This document shows positions 1-6,070 of a DNA stretch of 6,084 nt, piece by piece (positions within the stretch are counted from its first letter, which is position 1; the number at the start of each line of letters is the position of its first letter). Source of the stretch: DRYS01 sp964491605 (GTDB lineage Archaea; Thermoproteota; CALKCG01; B24; DRYS01). Made by a program: the position numbers and the translations under genes. The notes beneath the pieces were generated by a model. The model did not search any database, had not been told where the DNA came from, and saw only the letters and a list, made by a program, of their open reading frames with translations. The stretch lies in the NCBI GenBank assembly GCA_964491605.1, contig CAZBGY010000032.1, positions 1 to 6,084 on the forward strand, in the 5' to 3' direction.

Positions 1-337
1 TAAGCTTTATAGTATAGGTTTCACCCATCCTCCATGGATATTCGACTACGCATCTAACGCTGGAGCCTTCAGCTATAAGCCTGTTATCGATATACCAGTT
101 ACGTATAGCTTCATCGTTTATGAATAGTTGTTTAAGTTCGATGTAGCCTCTCACAGCTTCTACGTAGAATTCTATAAGCCTCCTTCCAGCTTCAAGCTTA
201 AAAGATACATCGTATACTCGTATCTTAAGCGTGGGAGGTATGTTAGCCAGGTATATTATGAGGCCTGAGATGAATATCATCGAGATAGCTAGGATGGCTA
301 GGTTATCAGGCGATCTTAGAGGATTAGCTTTCCTCAA
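1..337 (-). CDS. Membrane-anchored beta-sandwich (pilin-like) protein, 3' end cut by window
   Basis: The leftward frame starts at TTG (337-335) and stays open to the window edge, giving 112 residues with the C-terminus missing. An in-frame TAG lies two codons upstream, so TTG is the most upstream possible start. An AGGT nine bases before it is a fair ribosome site, while the first ATG (codon 20) would cut the hydrophobic segment in half. Residues about 13-31 form one membrane helix or uncleaved signal anchor after a basic N-terminus (LRKANPLR). The rest is beta-prone, with a turn motif INDEAIRNW near 73-81 and PWRMGETYTI at 101-110. That spacing recalls the beta-sandwich ectodomains of archaeal type IV pilin-like and CARDB-like proteins, but I cannot assign a family. 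It is divergent from the gene at 459, which has a similar helix-plus-ectodomain build, so a joint surface role is possible. The coding call is firm; the function is unknown. Confidence 0.72.
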   Translation of the reverse strand, partial: MRKANPLRSPDNLAILAISMIFISGLIIYLANIPPTLKIRVYDVSFKLEAGRRLIEFYVEAVRGYIELKQLFINDEAIRNWYIDNRLIAEGSSVRCVVEYPWRMGETYTIKL

Positions 338-375
338 CTCCTATCGACCTAGTTTAACAAACTGAGTATTCTGCA

Positions 376-384
376 AATATAAAT
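376..384 (-). promoter_or_regulatory. TATA box for the leftward membrane protein
   Basis: Read leftward this is TTTATATTT, close to the crenarchaeal TATA consensus. Its centre is 43 bases from the TTG start at 337. Initiation about 25 bases downstream, near 354, would leave a short leader holding the AGGT ribosome site. Read rightward it is AAATATAAA, so it could also serve the gene at 459. No transcription data are visible. Confidence 0.55.
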
Positions 385-385
385 T

Positions 386-397
386 CATAGATCTATG
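386..397. promoter_or_regulatory. Perfect 12-base palindrome, candidate operator
   Basis: CATAGATCTATG is its own reverse complement. It lies one base from the TATA-like box at 376-384 inside the divergent 338-458 spacer, where a dimeric regulator could affect both genes. It is short and AT-rich, and one or two such palindromes are expected by chance in a window of this size, so the regulatory role is only a suggestion. Confidence 0.25.
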
Positions 398-418
398 TCG
401 AGGGGGTGTAGGGTAGAG

Positions 419-427
419 CTTATAAGA
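419..427 (+). promoter_or_regulatory. TATA-like box for the rightward two-helix membrane protein
   Basis: CTTATAAGA lies about 36 bases before the TTG start at 459. Initiation about 25 bases downstream would fall near 446-450, at the edge of the Shine-Dalgarno sequence. Either initiation is slightly earlier than that, or the AAATATAAA at 376-384 is the box actually used and the leader is longer. The sequence alone does not decide. Confidence 0.4.
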
Positions 428-445
428 TATTCCGGCTAAACTCCT

Positions 446-453
446 GAGGAGGG
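446..453 (+). promoter_or_regulatory. Strong Shine-Dalgarno site that fixes a TTG start
   Basis: GAGGAGGG is a near-perfect match to the archaeal ribosome-binding consensus and ends five bases before TTG at 459. It is the strongest ribosome site in the window and is the main reason for choosing the TTG over the next in-frame ATG at codon 8 (MLASG), which would remove the basic flank of the first membrane helix. Confidence 0.7.
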
Positions 454-458
454 TAGCT

Positions 459-1052
459 TTGAAGCGGATAGGGAAGGTTATGCTCGCATCCGGGCTTATG
501 ATACTAGCGGCTGTATTTATGGTAGCTGCTATAGGTTATAGGCGGGTTAGGCTACCCATACTCTATAGAGCTGATGTCGAGGTAGGCGTGGATGAAGTAG
601 CGATAATCGAGTTTAGATCTAATTCTACCGGTATATACCCTAGGCTCTATGTGCATGTGGAGGTCTACCCGATCATAGTGGGGCCTGCTAAAACCTATCC
701 TCTGCTAGCTATAACGATGGTGGATGAGGAGGGGCTACGTATGATCGAGAATAATCAGACGCCTAGCTACCTCTATATACGTGCAGTCGGTGTCGAGAAT
801 TCGACGTTCTTCGAATTGAAGGATATAAAGCCTGGAGTCTACTACCTCCTATTCTCGAATGCCATACCTGAGAAGGCAGAGTTGAAGGTTACAGTAATAG
901 ATGAGTGGGGGGAGTTTATCGTAGATCATAGACTACTATACCTTCTCATCTTCCTAGGAGTAGTATTAGTGGTAGCGAGCTCTATCTTAAGCTATAGAAG
1001 GTTTAGATACGGTAGAGCTAGGCTTCGTAGCTATCGAATCAAATATACTTAA
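459..1052 (+). CDS. Two-helix membrane protein with glycosylatable beta-rich ectodomain
   Basis: 197 residues starting at TTG, fixed by the GAGGAGGG site. Seen: a basic N-terminus (MKRIGK), a first hydrophobic helix at about 7-26, a beta-strand-rich middle at about 35-157, a second helix at about 158-178, and a strongly basic tail (RRFRYGRARLRSYR) that by the positive-inside rule is cytoplasmic. Both ends would then be inside and the middle outside. Three N-X-S/T sequons (N55, N99, N114) all fall in the predicted external part, which supports this topology. The segment around 121-147 (KDIKPGVYYLLFSN and after) resembles the closing strands of small beta-sandwich domains, with a faint GOLD/emp24 flavour that I would not treat as homology. 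It is divergent from the partial membrane gene on its left, and its 3' end overlaps the glycosyltransferase on the opposite strand by 14 bases. No family recognised; perhaps a surface-layer anchor or accessory subunit. Confidence 0.85.
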   Translation: MKRIGKVMLASGLMILAAVFMVAAIGYRRVRLPILYRADVEVGVDEVAIIEFRSNSTGIYPRLYVHVEVYPIIVGPAKTYPLLAITMVDEEGLRMIENNQTPSYLYIRAVGVENSTFFELKDIKPGVYYLLFSNAIPEKAELKVTVIDEWGEFIVDHRLLYLLIFLGVVLVVASSILSYRRFRYGRARLRSYRIKYT

Positions 1053-2229
1053 GCTCGGCTATACATGTGAATTCCTCGATGAATCTTTCTCGGAAGAATC
1101 TCGTATCGAATATCCTAGCTCTCTCCCTAGCCCTCCTAGATATCTCTACGTATAGTCTATCGTCTTCCATAGCCCTCATATACCTGGGAATCTCGCTATA
1201 GCTTTCATATCCATACCCGTAGTAGCCTTGCCTACACCCCAATACATCGTACCATGCCCCACCGGATCTATGGATTATAGGTATACAGCCGGCAGCCATA
1301 GCCTCCACTACGGATATACCGAAGGGCTCGTTCCTCATGAGGTGTATATATACTCTAGCTTCTGAGAGAATCTTCTCTACGGTGGATTTAGCCGCGTTCG
1401 GTAGGAGCTCTACTCGATCTTCTAGGCTATATACCCTGATCTTCTCTTTAAGCGATGCGAGGATACGCTGGGAGGCATGCGTCGTAGATCCTACTATTAT
1501 AAACTTCCATCCATCCGTCCGGCTAGCTATCCAAGGTATCGCCTCGAGATTCTTACCAGGTGAGAATCTCGAGATCGTAACGGCGATCCTTCCCTTCCCG
1601 CTTATATCAGATATTCTACCGTACCTCTCTACATCGCATGGCGGGTGGAGGATCTTTACCCTAATACTCGAACCGTAGATTTTTTCCAAAGCTCTTTTAG
1701 TGAAGCTTGAGTTAGCTAGGATCGTGAAGCATCTATACGCGATGATTGGAGTCGATATTTTGACTAACAGCTTGTAGAGATTCTGCGAAGCTCTATTCCT
1801 AAGCATTATAGGTGCTGTCTCCGGGTATGCTGCGGATGCGGAGAATGGTAGACCTGAATAGGCTAAATCTGCTAGTACGTTGAGGAGGTCTAGATCTCCA
1901 TACGTATTTACGATTATATCGAAATCCTCTATCGATCGATAGGCGAAGTATAGGAGTCTTAAACCTGTAGTCGAAGCTTTAACTATACCTTCGACGGCTT
2001 TAACCGCGTACGGCTCTTCGATTAACGCGAATTCTCTATTAGGCTTACAGTATCCTCCGAATACCTCCCCGACTCTATGCCAATCTGTTTTATCGATCGT
2101 TATGAGGGATGTATGGTAGCCGCACCTCTTTAAAGAGTCTATCATCGTTAGAGATACCTTCTCAGCTCCACCGCAGAAGTTTATCGAAGGATGTATAACG
2201 GCTATCTTCACAGCTTCGACACCGTTCAC
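1039..2229 (-). CDS. Family-4 glycosyltransferase (GT-B fold), ALG11-like motifs
   Basis: 396 residues, normal length for GT4 retaining transferases, which move a sugar from a nucleotide- or lipid-linked donor to an acceptor. N-terminal Rossmann half: IAVIHP at 9-14 followed by the glycine loop CGGAEKV (19-25). C-terminal donor-binding half: TISRFSPGKNLE at 218-229 with the conserved Lys226, FIIVG at 243-247, and the EX7E motif from E301 to E309 within NEPFGISVVEAMAAG, then a second glycine pair at 323-324. The H-x-M-x-N-E-x-F-G-I pattern and the early HP...GGAEKV recall eukaryotic ALG11 mannosyltransferase, so building a dolichol-linked N-glycan on the cytoplasmic face is a reasonable guess; donor and acceptor remain unknown. 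No transmembrane helix is evident. Start is GTG at 2229; a GTG at 2211 (VKIAVIHP) is an equally sensible alternative that would remove six residues. It is divergent from the methyltransferase and its TGA lies inside the convergent membrane gene. Confidence 0.9.
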   Translation of the reverse strand: MNGVEAVKIAVIHPSINFCGGAEKVSLTMIDSLKRCGYHTSLITIDKTDWHRVGEVFGGYCKPNREFALIEEPYAVKAVEGIVKASTTGLRLLYFAYRSIEDFDIIVNTYGDLDLLNVLADLAYSGLPFSASAAYPETAPIMLRNRASQNLYKLLVKISTPIIAYRCFTILANSSFTKRALEKIYGSSIRVKILHPPCDVERYGRISDISGKGRIAVTISRFSPGKNLEAIPWIASRTDGWKFIIVGSTTHASQRILASLKEKIRVYSLEDRVELLPNAAKSTVEKILSEARVYIHLMRNEPFGISVVEAMAAGCIPIIHRSGGAWYDVLGCRQGYYGYGYESYSEIPRYMRAMEDDRLYVEISRRARERARIFDTRFFRERFIEEFTCIAELKYI

Positions 2230-2234
2230 ACTAT

Positions 2235-2253
2235 AACCCTACTCTATAGGGTT
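2235..2253. promoter_or_regulatory. 7-base inverted repeat over the glycosyltransferase start site, candidate operator
   Basis: AACCCTA (2235-2241) and TAGGGTT (2247-2253) are exact inverted repeats around a five-base spacer, a centre-to-centre spacing of 12. The element sits between the leftward TATA box and the GTG at 2229, across the expected transcription start near 2242. A bound dimeric regulator there would block the glycosyltransferase and could influence the methyltransferase too. In RNA it could also fold as a small 7-pair hairpin in the leader. Confidence 0.35.
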
Positions 2254-2258
2254 GAAGC

Positions 2259-2270
2259 TATAAGCTTATA
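2259..2270. promoter_or_regulatory. Palindromic bidirectional TATA element
   Basis: TATAAGCTTATA is a perfect palindrome that offers the same TATA-like sequence to both strands. Its centre (2264.5) is exactly 35.5 bases from the first base of the glycosyltransferase GTG (2229) and from that of the methyltransferase ATG (2300). Initiation about 25 bases from each half would give leaders of roughly 7-13 bases, consistent with the lack of a good Shine-Dalgarno sequence in front of either gene and with the leaderless or near-leaderless transcripts common in Thermoproteota. Confidence 0.55.
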
Positions 2271-2299
2271 TCGTTCGATCGATCAAACCATCTAGAGCG

Positions 2300-3016
2300 A
2301 TGGGTAGGAGGCTTATCGATCTAGGTAATAGGATTCTCAGGAATAGGTTTACTTCTAAACTGCTATTCTCAGCTAGGCTTACATGGGAGTTAGCCGGGTT
2401 GAGTGAGGGTTTAGCTATGGAGGCTAGCCTTAGGGGGGTCGGTAGCGAGGAGGAGTTTTGGAGGAGGGGGAGGGAGGATGCTCAGAGGCTCTCCAGGTTT
2501 ATAGATAGTGATAGCGTAGTTCTAGATGTAGGTTGCGGTATCGGGCGGGTTATGAGGTTCCTAGCCCCCATGTGTAGGGAGATACACGGGGTAGATGTAT
2601 CGAGATCGATGTTGAGGATTGCTAGGAGGAATCTGAAGGATTTAAGCAACTGCTTCCTCTATAGATTGGATGCTAGGAAGCTCGATATATTCCACGACGA
2701 TGTATTCGATCTCGTATATTCGCTCTATACGCTGCAGCATATGGAGAAGGAGGATGCCTACCTATGCCTTATGGAGATGTATAGGGTTTTGAAGCCTGGG
2801 GGTACCGCGTACATACAGTTCCCCGACCTCCTATCGGAGCACTACTTCTCCCTATTCAGAGAATACGCTTTGAAGGGTTGCAGATACCCGGCTAGGGTTA
2901 GATTCTACACGAAGGATGAAGTGTATAGGATTCTCTATGGATGCGGTTTCAAGCTATCCGGGTATACTAGCGATGGGGAGAATATATTCGTAGCAGGATT
3001 AAAGGAGGAGAAATAA
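2300..3016 (+). CDS. Class I SAM-dependent methyltransferase
   Basis: 238 residues from ATG, of usual length for a small-molecule or sugar methyltransferase of the Methyltransf_11/25 type. Motif I is VVLDVGCGIG at 73-82, the SAM-binding glycine loop; the acidic residue that ends strand 2 is D99 in GVDVS; D124 in RLDA is the adenine-side motif; FDLVYSLYTLQHM (136-148) and YRVLKPGG (161-168) are the strand-4 and post-motif regions. About 65 residues of helical sequence come before the Rossmann core, and the tail FYTKDEVYRILYGCGFKL (202-219) is the usual closing part of these enzymes. The acceptor is unknown: there is no CxxC or tRNA- or protein-binding domain. Next to a glycosyltransferase and a surface glycoprotein, methylation of a surface glycan sugar is the best guess, but quinone or other lipid methylation is not excluded. 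It shares the 70-base divergent promoter region with the glycosyltransferase; no clear ribosome site precedes the ATG. Confidence 0.9.
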   Translation: MGRRLIDLGNRILRNRFTSKLLFSARLTWELAGLSEGLAMEASLRGVGSEEEFWRRGREDAQRLSRFIDSDSVVLDVGCGIGRVMRFLAPMCREIHGVDVSRSMLRIARRNLKDLSNCFLYRLDARKLDIFHDDVFDLVYSLYTLQHMEKEDAYLCLMEMYRVLKPGGTAYIQFPDLLSEHYFSLFREYALKGCRYPARVRFYTKDEVYRILYGCGFKLSGYTSDGENIFVAGLKEEK

Positions 3017-3022
3017 AAAGAG
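3011..3022 (-). terminator. T-tract terminator of the S-layer-like gene
   Basis: Read leftward this is CTCTTTTTATTT, starting 28 bases after the TAG of the large surface gene and preceded by a C-rich stretch without an evident hairpin. Oligo-T tracts of this kind terminate archaeal transcription. It overlaps the stop codon of the convergent methyltransferase; I see no matching T-tract for that gene on the other strand. Confidence 0.45.
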
Positions 3023-3049
3023 GGGTGGGGGTTGGATTCGAGTTGTATT

Positions 3050-6034
3050 CTATGGATCTGGATGCTGAGGCTTCTCGCTTATAGTTCCTAGCTCCTCTAC
3101 TATCGTTATCTTCGGATGGAAGTCTTTAGCGGCCGTCATATAGCTGTAGTCTATCTCCAGTATTACGGATGTTATACCTAGATTCTCCTCTTCGAGGAAC
3201 CAGATCAGCGGAATGNNNNNNNNNNNNNNNNNNNNNNNNNNNNNNNNNNNNNNNNNNNNNNNNNNNNNNNNNNNNNNNNNNNNNNNNNNNNNNNNNNNNN
3301 NNNNNNNNNNNNNNNGTACAAGCGGGTCTTGGCTATCTAGGTCTCCGTTACCGTTCCCTCCGAGGCTTGGATCGTCGCATCTAATCTCCTTGTAAAGCTT
3401 TATTCCAGGCTTATAGGGTATGAAGCCCGTGTTGTATAGTGCTTGGCATGCCCAGTATGTATCGTTCCCTGTTAGACCCCATACCAGGAATCCTACAGTC
3501 CCGTTTATATCCTTGTATACGGATATTAGAGCCCATCCCTTAGATCCGTATGCATCGTCGCGTACGTTATACTTAGAGCTATGAGCCGCGTTACCCCTGT
3601 TAGCACCCCAATCCGGTACGGCTAGGTATTCGAGCCAGTACCATGCTGGAGGCACCTCAGGCATAAGCCTACCGACTACCGATGTGAATTCGTTGAAGTA
3701 CTCTGTCACCATGTTTGATATGGGTCCGCCTACGCTTACGATCTCTGAGCTAGCTATAGGTACGGTCGTACTCCAATCATCCTTCAAAGCAGTTCTACCG
3801 CTACCATCCAGATACCTGTAATCGGCTCTTCTATCTCCGGTACCGCTGAACTGCCTCATAAGGAATGGTACCGTCCTATGCCATGTGTCCCTGATATCGA
3901 GCCCAGCCCACTCTATACGTATACCTTTAACCGAATCGAAGGCTTGGGATACCATAGCGGCGCCTATACTATCCACAACCAGGGCTCCTAGAGGCTCCAC
4001 GTCGGGTATAGCATTCCTACCCACCACGATCCACTGCTTAGCCGGCGGCCAGCATGTAGAGTATAGAATCTTGAGACGACCCTTCACAGCTGGGGTGAAG
4101 GATACATACCATACATCATTCACAGAGTCCAAGTTTATAGTGTAATCCTTACCCCTTACAAGTAGCTTACCATCTAGCAGTATCCTCTCAGCATACGTTG
4201 AGTATGCGAACCACTCACCCACCTCCTCGTCATCATTACCTATGATCCCGTCACCATCATATGCCATACTGTAGAAGCCCAACACCTTGGTAGGAAGTAG
4301 ATCCACACGTGCCGTTGACTCCGTAAGAGTCGTTATATAAACATGCCTCTCGGGCTCCCAGTATCCGTCAGGATCATTAATTAGTGAGGGTTGGGTTGGA
4401 CCGGCGGTTGCTTTAGCTAGATCCTTCGGGTTGAAGACTTCCTGAAGCTGGTAGTAAACCTCCCTATCTATGATGTTCATAGCGCCAGTCGTTCTGTTAG
4501 CGTCGTCGCCGTCTCCTACGGGTACACCGTCAGCCGGGTCCGATAGGTCTATCTCTACAGTGTCGCGTAAGCCTTTATTCAGATCCGTTACACCGTATAC
4601 CGTTACTCCCCTGAACTGTATATCTCCTTCGACACCTGAGGTTGAGTTGTATAGCGGAGCAGGCGTCAGTATGAAATCCCATTCACCGATTATGAAGGGC
4701 GACATCGTAGGCTCTGTTGTGAGATCCTCCCTGTGTATGCATGCGTTGGTTAGACTCCTCCACCATAGGTTATCGTGTACACCTGCTACGGTCCAATCGC
4801 TTAAGCTAGGCCAGAAGGCAGCCCAGCCTACATACTTCAGATCGGCGGATATTATCTGAGCTACATCGTATGTATCGATTACACAGTCAGGCTCTAAACC
4901 CCATCTAGCATTCTTGTTCGGAGGTGCAGTCCTTATCAGAGCATACTCTCTCCCGTAAACCGTTTGTAGACCCTCCCATGTCGGGTTGCACTCAGGACCG
5001 GTAGCCGTGCTACTATCCCCAGGACCATCGGTGTAGAAGTGTGCATAGCTTCTGAAATCGGTTGGACCGGGACCTAGATCCCACTCACCCCTATTACTGA
5101 ACTGTACGTACATACCCTCATAGAATGTCCTACCATCGTTGCCCTTGGTATTGTGATCGCATACATGAGTTTTATTTACTGTATCGATTACGGATGTGCC
5201 GTACTGGAACTTCACGAATAACAGCTTGATATCCTTTAATACGATAACCTCCTTCTTCACCTTATTGAAGTCGATGGTGAAGGTTATTTTCACTAGAGGC
5301 TCTAAGGTATAAGGCACGGTTTCAGTTAGTACATCGAATATTATGGTGGATAGCTGAGCTACGAACCTCCTCGGGCCATCGTACAGCACCTGTATAGGCT
5401 CTGTTATAGCACTACCGTTCGTCTTCCTACCTCCATCGACAGCTCCATATCCTGTTAGGACTCCGGTACCATCCGGGGTGAGGGGGTAGCCATCATCACC
5501 TGGATCCTCGTTCTTCTCTACGTTAGGTCCGGTTAGCATACCTCCACCCACGTTAACCAGATCGTTGTCAACCCTTATCCATCCATTACCGTATGTACTT
5601 GTATCCACAGCAGCGTGCATAGCTACAGCCCATACACATCTCCAGTGAGGCGAAGCCGTTAGATGGTAGTATGTAATGTTGATTAGCCATCCGTTGAACC
5701 ACTTCCTCTGGGGGATCATACCGGATTCGACTGTGCCAGCCATAGGTGCGAATGGATCTCTCTCACCACCATATTCAAGGCCGACCTTCTGATCTGGTAA
5801 AGCGTTTATAAGCTCACCGAACTTCGAGAAGCCTATCTTAAGACTCTTCTTAGCATAAGGATATAGAGTGTATCTATCGGTAGCTAATACACCTTCGACA
5901 GTCATATACCAATCGGCGGAGTCAGCACCCGTCGGGATCCCGAAGCCTATGAAACTATTTATGAAAGCCGATAGTAGTATTACAGCTACAACCATTAGGG
6001 ATGATACTACCTTGATATATGCTTCCTTCTTCAT
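3050..6034 (-). CDS. Large secreted S-layer-like surface glycoprotein, interrupted by an assembly gap
   Basis: About 994 residues as scaffolded, of which 34 (907-940) fall in a run of N of nominal length; the true length is unknown. ATG at 6034 follows a strong TATA box. Residues 1-38 are a Sec-type signal peptide: KKEAYIK, a hydrophobic core at about 9-33, probable cleavage near ADSA-DW (38-42). The mature protein is beta-rich with seven N-X-S/T sequons (N119, N206, N287, N463, N513, N844, N857), eight cysteines and about 30 tryptophans. Residues 614-660 look like a small Ig-like beta unit (ILLDGKLLVRGKDY). Residues 685-875 carry VDSIGAAMVSQAFD, then SVGGPISN (767-774) and, after a long loop, WALISVY and VWGLTGNDTYWACQAL (851-866). 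This order matches the VGGP..N / v.aG.dr..T..A module of archaeal S-layer proteins. No membrane helix is seen in the sequenced C-terminus. Role as main surface-layer protein is inferred; a secreted enzyme or adhesin cannot be excluded. The part before the gap is firm; joining of 3050-3215 to it depends on the gap. Confidence 0.8.
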   Translation of the reverse strand: MKKEAYIKVVSSLMVVAVILLSAFINSFIGFGIPTGADSADWYMTVEGVLATDRYTLYPYAKKSLKIGFSKFGELINALPDQKVGLEYGGERDPFAPMAGTVESGMIPQRKWFNGWLINITYYHLTASPHWRCVWAVAMHAAVDTSTYGNGWIRVDNDLVNVGGGMLTGPNVEKNEDPGDDGYPLTPDGTGVLTGYGAVDGGRKTNGSAITEPIQVLYDGPRRFVAQLSTIIFDVLTETVPYTLEPLVKITFTIDFNKVKKEVIVLKDIKLLFVKFQYGTSVIDTVNKTHVCDHNTKGNDGRTFYEGMYVQFSNRGEWDLGPGPTDFRSYAHFYTDGPGDSSTATGPECNPTWEGLQTVYGREYALIRTAPPNKNARWGLEPDCVIDTYDVAQIISADLKYVGWAAFWPSLSDWTVAGVHDNLWWRSLTNACIHREDLTTEPTMSPFIIGEWDFILTPAPLYNSTSGVEGDIQFRGVTVYGVTDLNKGLRDTVEIDLSDPADGVPVGDGDDANRTTGAMNIIDREVYYQLQEVFNPKDLAKATAGPTQPSLINDPDGYWEPERHVYITTLTESTARVDLLPTKVLGFYSMAYDGDGIIGNDDEEVGEWFAYSTYAERILLDGKLLVRGKDYTINLDSVNDVWYVSFTPAVKGRLKILYSTCWPPAKQWIVVGRNAIPDVEPLGALVVDSIGAAMVSQAFDSVKGIRIEWAGLDIRDTWHRTVPFLMRQFSGTGDRRADYRYLDGSGRTALKDDWSTTVPIASSEIVSVGGPISNMVTEYFNEFTSVVGRLMPEVPPAWYWLEYLAVPDWGANRGNAAHSSKYNVRDDAYGSKGWALISVYKDINGTVGFLVWGLTGNDTYWACQALYNTGFIPYKPGIKLYKEIRCDDPSLGGNGNGDLDSQDPLVXXXXXXXXXXXXXXXXXXXXXXXXXXXXXXXXXXIPLIWFLEEENLGITSVILEIDYSYMTAAKDFHPKITIVEELGTISEKPQHPDP
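3216..3315. other. Assembly gap of 100 N inside the large surface gene
   Basis: Exactly 100 N is the conventional filler for a scaffold gap of unknown size. Both flanks read open in the same leftward frame with this filler (1 base + 100 N + 1 base = 34 codons), and both look like real protein, but the agreement of frame may be accidental. The missing part could be longer, could hold repeats, or could contain a stop and a second gene. Confidence 0.95.
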
Positions 6035-6070
6035 GGCTTTTCCACGCTGAATAGTAATGGCTAGTAATTC

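Noticed and set aside
1337..1678. Open rightward frame of 113 codons inside the glycosyltransferase
   Set aside because: It lies wholly antisense to a protein with intact GT4 motifs, has no ribosome site and gives no recognisable protein.
2271..2288. TCGATCGATC-type repeats upstream of the methyltransferase as an operator
   Set aside because: Short overlapping GATC/CGAT words are common across the window and show no spacing pattern here.
3021..3034. G-rich run (AGGGGTGGGGGTTGG) as a G-quadruplex
   Set aside because: Only two long G-tracts and one pair are present; a stable quadruplex normally needs four tracts.
3003..3080. GGAGGAG followed by an ATG at 3052 as a possible extra small rightward gene
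   Set aside because: The GGAGGAG is the Lys-Glu-Glu codons ending the methyltransferase, the ATG is about 40 bases away, and the frame stops after ten codons.
3169..3395. Two rightward frames that run through the N stretch
   Set aside because: They exist only because the N run contains no stop codon; the sequenced parts are short and antisense to the surface gene.
3885..4145. Open rightward frame of 86 codons
   Set aside because: Antisense shadow of the S-layer-like gene, with no promoter or ribosome site.
4470..4859. Open rightward frame of 129 codons
   Set aside because: Antisense to well-formed beta-rich coding sequence; Ser/Pro/Thr-rich translation typical of a shadow frame.
5868..6050. 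Open rightward frame of 60 codons near the right edge
   Set aside because: Antisense to the signal peptide of the surface protein and runs into its leader; no support for translation.
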